Below are positions 40,700 through 51,097 of a stretch of DNA of 64,000 nucleotides, piece by piece. A model generated the notes under the pieces. That model had not been told where the DNA came from. It was given only the letters and a program-made list of their open reading frames with translations, and did no database searches. A program made the translations under genes and the position numbers. Numbering within the stretch: the first letter of the stretch is position 1; each line of letters starts with the position of its first letter. Source of the DNA: Quercus robur (Eukaryota; Streptophyta; Magnoliopsida; Fagales; Fagaceae); assembly GCF_932294415.1 (NCBI RefSeq), contig NC_065535.1, positions 26,251,782 to 26,315,781 of the forward strand, given 5' to 3'.

Positions 40700-43600
40700 A
40701 AATGGACAGAAGTACAAATATACCCCCATTTGGGTTATGTGATAATGTCAATAATTCCAGCTTGGTGATCAAGCCAAACAGGTGGCAAACACGCAATACC
40801 ATTAATGGTTTTCAAAGGCGCCCTCGGGTTCTCTCAATAATACATATTATCCATTATTCATTAGTCATAAGCACAGTTTTGAAAATTTTCCGTTAACTGT
40901 GGCCAATAGTAAACCAGTTCCTGTTTGTTGACAAGTACAGATAAATGTTTGACATCCACCCACGCAAGATATTATCTTTTTTACCCATTCTTTTTTTTTA
41001 CAAATTTAATCTATTTTACAATGAGAACGGATATGTGGACAATATTTTTATAATATTGTTATAATAAATTATAAGTAGTTAGTTGTTACTAATTTTAATT
41101 TAAATTTATTATTAAAATTATTTTTTTACCTTACTAATAATAATCTGTAATAAACTTATCATTTAAAATTTATTGTGAAAACATTATGTACATATAACAT
41201 GTCTCGTTAAGTTCTTTTTTTATAGATACTACAGTACATAGGTAGGATTTTAGGCTCACACCAAGAACTCTAAACTTCAACTTTTAACTCAATAACTTTC
41301 TAAAAAAAATTTAACTCAATAAAATTTAAAGTCATAAAAAGTTAATTAAATTGAAAATTGTACTCAAATTGTATGGGTAAATTTTAATTTTTTTACTTTT
41401 ATGTTTAAAATTTTAGATTTTAGTTCATGATATATATAAAATTTTAATTCAAACCATTTTGTCACACCCATTGTTGAGTTGGTCATCATATAGCACTGAA
41501 ACTTGTCACATATATTAATTGGTCGAATCAAATCATGCTCATGTCAATTTTTTTTTTTTTTTTAGAAACACACTTGAGCTCGATCATGTCAATTAAACAC
41601 CCTATTTTAAAATAATTAAATACCCTAAAAATGAATATTACATAAAATATAATATATAATATATTTTCCCTCCAAAGCTAGAAACAAAAAATCTCCACCC
41701 ACCATTCTCAACCACAAATGCAATCACTCCCCTACTATTCTTAAACCCTATGTAAAGAAAATCTAGTGTAAAAGTAAAGTAAAAGTAAGACCACTCCTAC
41801 AAAGTAAGTATCGTCTGGAACCCTACCGACTTGCGCAAACTATTGCAACTTTTGCTTAACCTCATTCCAAGGGTAAAGTAAAACCATCATTTCATTTCAT
41901 TTCATTTCATTTCATGATATAATGGCAAAATCGCAATTTTGACTGTTTTGTTTCCCAATTCTTAATTGAAGTCAAGTCTAGAAGTCTTCACGGTTACAAT
42001 GATATATTATGTGATTAAATTAAATTATCTCTCTAAAATGTCTATCTATCTCTAATATATATTATAAAAGTCGGATAGCACAAACTAGTGGATACACAAA
42101 ACAATGACATGTTTCCTTTTGTCAAAACCTATAACAAGAAGATATGTGTTATCTTTTGATGTAAACCAACATTGACATATAGCAATGAGCGGATTATGAT
42201 TTATACATGTCATAAATAATTGCCACAGCATAATCAGTCTACTTAAAATACCCCTAAATAAATCACTACTACATATATTTGAAATTTGTAAAGTTTCTTG
42301 CTTAAATATTTATATTTAATTAAAAATTAAATGAGTCTCCTAAAATTACTTCCAAAAAATTTTCATTTTTTACCTTAATTGGTTTGTCACTTTTTTGTTT
42401 TTTGTTTTTTTTTAAAAAGAAAATTAGTTTGTCACTTAATGTTTAGAAACTGCACTATTTCAAGATAAATAAAAATAGTAGTTACACCTTGATTTTTTTT
42501 TTTTTTTTAATCATACAATATTAACACATGTCCTTTTATTCAAGCAAAAGAAAATGACACATTATAAAACTCCTATATTCCTTCTACCCATTAACATTTT
42601 TTGCCATAAAAGTAATAAATAAACAACTGACAAATAACGTGATAATTTGTTCACCATTCATTTACATAGTCCAATTTATATCTCACAAAAGAGAGAGGGG
42701 GAAAGCCAACCGTTATAATAATAATAATAATTTTTTTTTTTTTTTGAAAATTGACTACGAGCTAGCGGAACGTTTAAGAATGAGAGAATTGCAAATTTGC
42801 AACTAATGAAAATTTGGAGATCTGAGCAGTTTTGGTGTTTTGTCTCTATAACCTCTTCATCTTCCTTGACTTTTTATCTCCCCCTTCAATTTAAAGCACT
42901 GTTCAATTTTTTTTTTTTTTTTTGAGGGTTTTGATTAATTGATCTACTATTTTTTAATTTGTGCAATATTCTAATTTTCTTTAGCTCAATTTTGGTGTTA
43001 CTTGCTTACTGTTATGGCTTTTTGACGTAATAAAGAAACTGTTTGCCTTTCTTAGGTTTGTCAATTCCCCTTATATTAGGAACTTCGGGAATGCAGACAA
43101 AATTACCTCATTCGGTATTGCAGATAACAATAAACATGTGGAGAAAGTTGGAACCCAAGATGGAGCCATTGTCAATGAACAATGAGATGTCTGGCTGCAC
43201 ACAAGAGTGAGACAGGGGTTAAAAGTTTAGATAGGCAATTGGATTTGATGGGAAACATTTAGCTTTTAAAAAGTGTAAAATGAAGGTAAAGTTGACTTTG
43301 ACTCTGGTGAAAATATGTATTTGTTTATGCTAATTGATAACTGTTAACATGATTGCAATTTAATTTCTTGTAGACAAATTTAGCACTAGCTTATTAGTTC
43401 AATGAAAAAAGTTCCATTATATGCTGCAAATGACTTAGTATTGTATTCCATTGCTGAAAATTTTCCTCTTCTAAGTATTGTAATTCTTTTATTTACTTTT
43501 GAAATATATGAGAAAAATGCAATCCATGTGACCTAGTATACAATGATGAAAATAATTTCATTTGATATTTGAATGTATAGTTTTAAGATTTTAATATAAA

Positions 43601-44994
43601 TTTTTCCATGTGATGCACAAGTTAATCACTGGTTGGATTAAAAGTTATATCCAAATGCATTCCTACGATTAAAGTAGAACCAAAGTAGTGTAGATCCTTA
43701 TCCTTGATTGTTTATGCATGAGAACATGTTTGTGTTTTATGATATGGAAGCACTTGATGAACATGCTAGCTATGAAATTAGGGTTTCAATATGACAATTA
43801 ACATGTTAAAGACTCTTTTTTTCAAATCATAATTTTTTCAATTTATTTTCTTAATAATAGCATGCTATTTTTCTACTTATGACATGTTTGGATACATTGA
43901 TTGAGTGACATTATCATGGCTACTACATTCTAGAAGACCAATTCATCAAGCAGGATGATTAATGGTTCTTAGATCAATGGTCCTAGACTAGGCCTTATTG
44001 AGAAAATTTTCCCTCTTTAGAATGTAACTAGAAAATCAAAGCCATATAATTTCTTAGATTATATCTAGAAACCAAAAAAAAATCACGTAATTTTTTTTTT
44101 AATGTTCTACTATATGTAAATTTATACTCAATCAATAAAATGAGACATTTTTTTTTTCAATTTAATAATTTAGTTTTGATAATTTGATTTCCAATTGCAT
44201 TTCATGAAATAAATCTTGAAGTCACAATGATCAAAATAACAATTCATGGGTCTTAATTGGACCACCGAATTGAAAGATATCATGTAGTGAACATAATTTT
44301 AATTTTGAAATGCATTTTAAGTGTGACTTTGTTATTTCTCAAATTAAAATGGAAAGTAAGTAATAGAAGTAATTTTTAGGTACTTTCAAAATAAGGTGAA
44401 TAATGCTCCCTCGCCTCACATTCATAATGCAATTTGCTCGTTAAATTCATGGTGGATCCACCATGATTGTGAAAGAATTGAGCATCATTTCACTATAATT
44501 TGGAAGTACCTAAGGTATACTCTACTCATTAAATTCATGGTGGATCTACCATAATTGTAAAAGAATTTAGCACAATTTCATTATAATTTAGGAGTACTTA
44601 AGAATTTTTCGAGTAATAGTAATCTAAAATTGCCATGTGTATCAATAAATTAAGGCAATTAATGGAGAGTAATGGGCACATCATTAGCAAATAGAAAACA
44701 ATTCATATTATAATCAATTAGAAAAAGTTTGTATATAAACATGTATATTTACGTATTGACCTTCCTCCTCTCTAATAGCATCTAATAAAAGTTTGTATAT
44801 AAAGTATAAACACATATACAAACACGCTGTCTACCACTTGCCTTTTGTTGTTTTGGTTTTTCTTCCGAAATAAATAAAGATAATAAAAATTCTTATTTTA
44901 AATTATAAATACTACTTTAAAATATATCTATTTATAAAATAAAAATAAAACTGTGTGATGCTTATTAAAATAGGAGTAATATAAGATTCTCAAA

Positions 44995-45026
<32 letters not shown>

Positions 45027-45028
45027 GT
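40700..45028. other. Long AT-rich stretch upstream of ADH copy 3, no gene recognised
   Basis: The first few hundred bases are the presumed promoter of copy 3. A (TTTCA)n run lies near 41886-41914 and an (ATA)n run near 42715. 42050-42075 has a Helitron-5'-like opening (TCTCTAATATATATTATAAA) without a partner end. I checked both strands for exons and support none. Confidence 0.4.
44435..44610. repeat. Two tandem copies of an 88-bp palindrome-bearing unit
   Basis: Each copy holds TTAAATTCATGGTGGATC(C/T)ACCAT, whose core ATGGTGGATCCACCAT is palindromic, followed by AAAGAATT and ATAATTT-GGAGTAC-TAAG. The second copy is diverged by several substitutions. Confidence 0.7.
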
Positions 45029-46247
45029 GTATATATATAAAACCTTTGATTTTTTATTGACCTCTCCAGATCTTACCACATCATTATCATTTTTTTAAAT
45101 AAAATTATTTTTATTTAATCCAAACTTAATAAGGAGTAAAACTATCTTTCTAACAAGTCCAACTTAAACTCAAACTCATCATTATTATTATTTTTATACA
45201 AAATTATTTTTGTTTAGTCCAAACTTAATAAGGAGTGAAACTCTAACTCTCTAACAAGTCCAACTTAAACTCAAACGTTGATAATTTATCTCCAAATTTG
45301 CAAGGTTAATCATGAACATTATAAAAGCAGGGCAAACCCCAATATATATATTATTAAGCTGAGTAGAGGTATGAGCTCTTCTTCTTCTTCTTTTTTTCTT
45401 CTCCTCTAATTTGTTAAAAAAAATTATTTTATGATTTTTCATGTATTTTTTAAAAAGTAATTTTCGTACATGAACCACCAAACTCTCTTTAGCCATTTAC
45501 AAGATAAAAAAGCTTGCAATAATTGAAATTTAAGGTTGCTACTTCTGCATATATCTTTGCTTCATCTCACAATATGAAAGTATGTTAATTTCTTGGGCAA
45601 AAAGCTTATTTATGATATATTAAAAGGAGTATGATTTTCATTATTTTAACGTAGGCTCCTGCTCAAAAATTTTTAGCGTGGGCCACATGCTAATAAGGTT
45701 TGATTAAAGTTTAAACCCATTAAAATTTAAAACTTATTATTTTATGGGTTCATGTACTTTTTTCTTTTTTTTATATTTTTCTTTTGAATAGTCATATATT
45801 TTTTGAATTGTTTCAATAACTTATTCTTTAATTATATATCTTTTTTGGAAGTTTTAACATCTAAATTTGTGTAGTCACACACACACACACATATTATCTA
45901 TAATTTGTAAGATCTGAATCTTTTGATTCCTTTCAATAGTTATAGCCATGAATTATTCTTTTAAATATAACCCATCTTTTTCTTATATTTCTCTATTGTT
46001 TAGTCATATATATTTTGTTTTGTTTCAATAATTTCTAAACAGTGAATCATTTGATTCTTTAATATTTTTTCATCTTTCAAAAGTTTTAATATCTGAATTT
46101 TTGAGTTTTTTTTTTTTTTGCAGTATCTGAAATTGCCTAACAAATTTTTTGTAAGTCATTGCACATTCAAGCAATTTCTTCTTCATCAACTTGTAACACA
46201 AATTGAAGTCATACAAGATCTCATACATAGCACGGGTTAGCGACTAG
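45029..46247 (+). mobile_element. Probable Helitron remnant (plus orientation)
   Basis: Ends GCACGGGTTAGCGACTAG (46230-46247) followed by T, the same 3' terminus as the Helitrons at 4219 and 47598, though the 5' side of its hairpin is eroded. A candidate start near 45029 has TATATATATAAAACCTTTGA, like the others. Inside, a 99-bp tandem repeat (around 45110-45275) holds CCAAACTTAATAAGGAGT. No ORF. Confidence 0.45.
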
Positions 46248-46457
46248 TAATGTGTAAATTTGTGAGGGTTGCAAAGGTAATGTGTCAAAATTTTAAAAGG
46301 TCAACAAAAAGGTAAACACTTTGATTTTATATTATATATATATATATATATATATAGATAGATAGATAGATAGATAGATAACTATGAATAATAATGTATA
46401 TAGTTTGCTTTGTTAGGAAATAACACCCGGGATAGTCTCCTTGTAAAGGGTTTTAAC

Positions 46458-47552
46458 TAGGGGTGTCAAATGGGTGGGTTTGGGGTGGACATAATTGGGG
46501 TGGGTATATAAAACTCATTTACCCATTAAAACCCATTTAACTAATTACTTTTAACCCAAATCCAACCCAACCCAATTATTATGGGTAAACCCCAACTTAC
46601 CTAATTATCAAAATTACCAAAATACCTTTAAACCAAAAAAATTTCACTTCTGCTCTTTCTTTCTCTCTCTCTCTGTTTGATTTCCCTCTCTAAATTTCCC
46701 GAGAAAATCCCTCTCTAACTTCCCGAGAAAATCCAACCTGCATTGACTGAGTCGAACTTCGCGAACTCGCCGGAACGACCAGTGGAGCCAATTGCATAGC
46801 CATTGAAACCCTGGTCCACCACGTTTTTGTTCGATGCGTAGTTGTTGAATTTGTCCTTGTGACCAGTGGAGTCCCAGCTGTATCAGCGAAACGAGTCCAC
46901 TGGTAAGTTCCAGTCGCTGGAGTAGGTCTTGAATGAGTCGGCTCCGCTGAGCCGATCGGTGCCATAGTTGGTGAAGTTCTAGTCCGCATATCTAGCAAAG
47001 TTCGAGTCTTTGTCGTGCTTCTCAAGACTCGGCGCTAAATTGGGGAAGCAAAGGAGGTTTGCGGAGGAATAGAAGGCCGGGAGGTGAGTCAAGAGTGAGT
47101 TCTGGGCGGTGAGTTTGGAGAAACTTGCTGAGTCGACGGTGCTCAATGGGGGCGCCTTGGATAACAAAAAATTGGGTTGGACTTGGTGTTTCGGATCTCT
47201 TTGTTCCATTTGACACCCCAATCTGTGAGAGCTAGAGAGACAAAGAGAGAGAGCAAGAGAGAGAGAAGTGTTTAGAGGCCATGAAAATGAAGGAAAATGA
47301 AAACCCTACAACTGAAACATCTGAGGGTTTATATATATATATATATATATATGGGAAGGGTTGGGTTGAATTTGGGTATATTGTTTTTGGGTTAAATAGG
47401 GCTCAATGGGTTTTTAGTTAAAACCTAATAATTATTGGGTCTAATTGGGTTGATGCCCATTTAACCCAACTAATAATTGGGTGAGTTTGAGTTTAATTAG
47501 AGTGGGTGGATTTGGGTGGACAAAGGGATTTGGGCTTACTTTGCCACCCTTA
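46458..47552. mobile_element. Non-autonomous hAT element (Pack-type) with captured gene fragment
   Basis: Terminal repeats TAGGGGTGTCAAA (46458) and TTTGCCACCCTTA (47552) are inverted with two mismatches, and an exact 8-bp duplication GTTTTAAC flanks it (46450-46457 and 47553-47560): the hAT hallmark. Subterminal regions are rich in TGGGT/ACCCA. The core (46745-47209) is GC-richer and codes for part of a host gene (separate entry). No transposase. Confidence 0.85.
46745..47209 (-). pseudogene. Captured fragment of a polygalacturonase-1 beta-like (BURP family) gene
   Basis: On the minus strand, after a start at 47209, the frame reads NFLLSKAPPLSTVDSASFSK, LAPSLEKHDKDSNFARYAD, then NFTNYGTDRLSGADSFK and further F-x-x-Y repeats (DKFNNYASNKNVVDQGFNGY). 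These are the N-terminal region and 14-residue FxxY repeats of non-catalytic subunit beta of polygalacturonase. Stops interrupt it (TAG at about 47010, TGA near 46880), and just upstream the family motif WNKEIRN is in another frame, implying a 1-base indel. The BURP domain is not present. It lies wholly inside the hAT element. Confidence 0.8.
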
Positions 47553-47597
47553 GTTTTAACATAGTATGTATAAGTTCGGAAACCATTTATAAAAATA

Positions 47598-48919
47598 CTA
47601 GTCGCTAACCCGTGCGATGCACGGGATAATTAACAAATGTTAAATAATTTCAAGCATTTATTACCTCTAGCTTTTCTTCTTCTTCTTCTTCTTCTTCTTT
47701 TTTTTTAATTTACTCCATTTGTATCTTGCATAGAAATCTCAACCATCTTGCCACAATCCATAAATAAAAAAAATGAATAATATTATTCATCATGTAAAAT
47801 TTCAGTTAAGTTCATATATTTCCTTGCAAAAAAATGCATAGCACATCATAGGATCTATACATTGCTATATATTCTAAACCTTACCTCTATATATTTTTCT
47901 AGCCTTATCCACCAAAAACCACACTCCATATAACCCTAATTCCTTCCATACACTTACAAACTATAAAAACAATTTAGAAATATGAAACAACAAATAACAA
48001 ATCAACTATTTATACCTAGGTTTTCTATTTCCTACTTGGATAATAAAATACCCAATACCCAAAATAATACACTACAAAATTCTCACCAAAAAAAAAAAAA
48101 AAAGAGTCCAAAAACTCTCCAGTCTCCTCCCCTCCATCAACTTCTCTCATGTTGCTACTCATTAAGCCATGCTTTCCACACGCCCAAAACCTTGTTAAAC
48201 TCCTCAACCTCTATTTATAATAAGTTATTGTCTCTCTTATTAATCATCTGTCAATTGCATATGAGGATCAGATTTCTCAACTAACCCATGCTTGATAAAC
48301 CAATTAAAATCTCAACTTGATAATAAAAATAATCAAAGCTGACATTGAAGACTCTCTCAAATTTGAATAAGAGGCTAAGTATTACCTATGATGCTAAATA
48401 CTTCGTACCACAAATTTCATGGGAGCTAAACAAAGACTAAAACTAAAGAAAAGCACAAAAGAAAAGAAAAGAAAAGAAAGATAAGATATTAAGAAAATTA
48501 CCTATATGCATATATTTCAATGCACGTAGCATCTGATAAAGAAAAAACTGATGATGTTCACAAGTCAAGTCATCATTAGCAACTGATGCGCTTAATTTCA
48601 ACAATATCTAAATGCCGTAAAAGCCTGAGCAACTTGACTTTACACAGGATCCGTATGGTTTAATATATATATATATATATAGATAATGATTTTATATTAT
48701 ATATTTGTTGAAATTTTTGTTATAGAATTTTAGTTGAAGTAGAATTTTCAAGCTCTTAAAACATATATCTAGTAGAGTTTTATTTAAATTAATAATAAAT
48801 ATATAAGAAATAAAACCTAAAATAAAAAGAATCTAAAATAAAATTAAAAAAAAAGTGATGACGTGAAAAATTGTGGGAACTTCGAAAGCTTTGGTTTTAT
48901 ATATATATATATATATAGA
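47598..48919 (-). mobile_element. Complete non-autonomous Helitron (1.3 kb)
   Basis: On the minus strand it starts TCTATATATATA then AAAACCAAAGCTTTCGAAG and CCCACAATTTTTCACGTCA; it ends with the hairpin CCGTGC-ATC-GCACGG and CTAG at 47601-47598. It is flanked by A (5') and T (3'), the Helitron insertion rule, without target duplication. Interior AT-rich, with (CTT)n and (AAAAG)n runs and no Rep/helicase. Confidence 0.85.
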
Positions 48920-49132
48920 TTACGCTTAATGGTTTTGTGGTCATTCTCTACATATGTTTTAAAAAAATAACAAGGAAAAAGGGAAAGTCAACCAATATGA
49001 TGAAAAATTTTACATAGTTTAATCTGTTAAGGTGATATACCTAGGGGAGTGTCATAGTGAGCGTTTAATACAAAATTAAGATACCTCTTCTCACCACCTC
49101 ACGGGTGACATAGTGAAGTTATCTTCTTCTTA

Positions 49133-49809
49133 GGCTATGTTTGGTTGCCATAAAACGTTTTCCGGAAAATACATATTTTCCGGAAATGCTAATTTCTGGA
49201 AAAGGAAAATATTTCTGTGTGTTTGGTTGCATTTCAAAAAATTTTCCGGAAAATATTTTCTAGTGTTTGGAAAATAAGAAAGGAAAACACAAATCAGAAA
49301 ACACAACCCAGAAAACACATCCAGAAAACCCGCCAGCGCGAAGGCGATCTCGCCGACGCGATCGCGTTCGCGAGATCGCGATCTTGCCAGCGCGATCTCG
49401 CGAACGACGCTTCGCGAGATCGCGCCGTCGATCGCGATCTCGATCCGACGCGATCTCGCGAAGGCGAGATCGCGATCGACGGCGCGATCTCGCGAAGCGT
49501 CGATCGCCGTCGTCGGACTGCTCTTATCCTCTCGCGCGCGTGGACTGGAGCTCGGACTGGAGATCGGCGCATACTGGAGCTCGGACTGGTCTTCTCCTCT
49601 CGCGCGCGCGCGCTCTCTCTCTCTCTCTCTTTTTCCGGAAATCCTTTGAAGTGAAAATGAAGGCAGAAATTCATTTCCGTGGTCAAAGCTGAAAATTTCG
49701 GTCAAACGGAAAATATTTTCCGGAAAATAATATTTTCCGTGACAGCCAAACGCCCTCTTTTCCAGAAATTGATTTCTGGAATGCGTTTGAAGCCGATTCA
49801 AACGCACCC
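49133..49809. mobile_element. Harbinger/Tourist-like MITE with a CpG-rich palindromic core
   Basis: Flanked by TTA (49130-49132 and 49810-49812), with short imperfect inverted ends GGCTATGTTTGG and GGGTGCGTTTGA. Subterminal arms are packed with TTTTCCGGAAAAT palindromes in both orientations. The core (about 49330-49620) is a set of overlapping CGCGATCTCGCGA-type palindromes and (CT)n, the most CpG-rich part of the nuclear DNA here. Several long overlapping ORFs in all frames are an artefact of this composition. Confidence 0.65.
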
Positions 49810-50557
49810 TTAATAAAATGACAAGTGTCTTTTCTCAAAATAAAATAAAATAAAATGGCAAGTGTCTCGTTAAAAAAAAAAAAGATACCTCTTGTCATTC
49901 AAGCTTTCACCTCATCCTTGTATAATATAAAAGTACAACCAACGAATCTAGTCGGCATATTACAAATCTAAAGCATGAATAGGCCAAACCTGTAACCAAA
50001 CGGGGGTAAAATTGGTCATCCAGTGGTTTAGTGTCTATTCCTCCGTGGTCGAAAACTTCACCGAATCAACGAAAGGTTCTTCTCTCTCAAAACTCAAAAA
50101 TCCAAAGCATGTTCATGTTCGCTTAAGTTTTATATTGAATTGTGCTTTGATCGATCCCTCTGTTTGTTTGATAGCATTCATATGATATGAATTCTTCTAT
50201 TTGTTTGATAGAGGCAAAGCTGGCATATGCTAATTATAGTTTTTTCTTGATTCCTAAATATTCCAACTGGTCAGTATTTGATGATGTGTTTTGGAAATCA
50301 AATAACAAAGTATAAGATTGCCATGTATTTATGCTAATTGTATCATAACTTGTGCTTCTTGTTTTACATTTCTAGGTGAAATCTATTTTCCCCCTCATCC
50401 CACCAAAAGAACTCGGAGCAAACACAAAATTTTTTGTCACTATCCATTTTCAATTTCATATTATTGTTTTTCTTGTTTCACCTTAAATAGATAGAATTTT
50501 TTTGATGAATTTTTTGCAAGTCTGTATATATTTGATTTCTAATCTATGAGACCATGC

Positions 50558-50894
50558 CTCTAATGCGCTCTAGCTCGATTGGAACCTTCTTCCATTGCAA
50601 GTGCTAGGTGGAGGGTGAGGTTGTGAGTTCAAGACCATTGGGTGTGTGTAATTTACCAATAATAATAAGCCCCCACCTAGGGTGTCCCAGCAGTAAGAGA
50701 GAGTGCCTAGACTAATTGTGAGCCCAAAAGTCTTTGATTCGACTCCTAGCTGAGGCATTTTGCGATTTATCCTATGCCTACTCAGTGGGGGTATGTAGGC
50801 ATCCAGGTTTTGCTCCTCAGGGGTAGTGCCATTGGCCCATACCTTGAGGGAATTCCTCATAAAAAATAAAAATAATAATAATAATAAATTGCTA
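50558..50894 (+). mobile_element. tRNA-derived SINE, possibly dimeric
   Basis: Flanked by 9-bp duplications AGACCATGC (50549-50557 and 50895-50903). The head has an A-box-like TAGCTCGATTGG (50571-50582) and a B-box-like GAGTTCAAGACC (50625-50636). A second B-box-like GATTCGACTCC occurs at 50736-50746, suggesting two tRNA-like units. It ends in an A-rich (AAT)n tail. An ORF on the other strand is incidental. Confidence 0.7.
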
Positions 50895-50962
50895 AGACCA
50901 TGCTGCAAGAATTTGTTGTGAAAGAAGCTTTTGGTATTGGGTTGGCTGTATATGACATGTAG

Positions 50963-51097
50963 TTTACGAGTGCAAATATCAGCTTGGCTCAGAGGGAGCT
51001 TGGGTATAAGCCCATGGCAGATCTGCAGACGGGTTTAAAGAAGTTTTTCAGGTAGTACTTCGGTTTCTGTTCTGGTGGGAAGAAGGCTGCTAGGTGA
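50963..51097 (+). pseudogene. UDP-glucuronate 4-epimerase (GAE) C-terminal fragment
   Basis: Plus frame: FTSANISLAQRELGYKPMAD then LQTGLKKFFR, a TAG stop (where the family has Trp), then YFGFCSGGKKAAR and a stop. This is the conserved C-terminus of plant UDP-glucuronate 4-epimerases, Golgi enzymes that make UDP-galacturonate for pectin. No other part of the gene was found nearby, and there is no poly(A) directly after it, so it is a fragment of unknown origin. Confidence 0.65.

Noticed and set aside
49217-49807. Several overlapping ORFs of 130-225 residues on both strands rich in Arg/Asp/Ser
   Set aside because: They arise from the repetitive CGCGATCTCGCGA core, where stops are rare in every frame; composition is low-complexity and no domain is seen.
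50570-50908. 112-residue minus-strand ORF
   Set aside because: Lies inside the SINE on the wrong strand and has no similarity I recognise.
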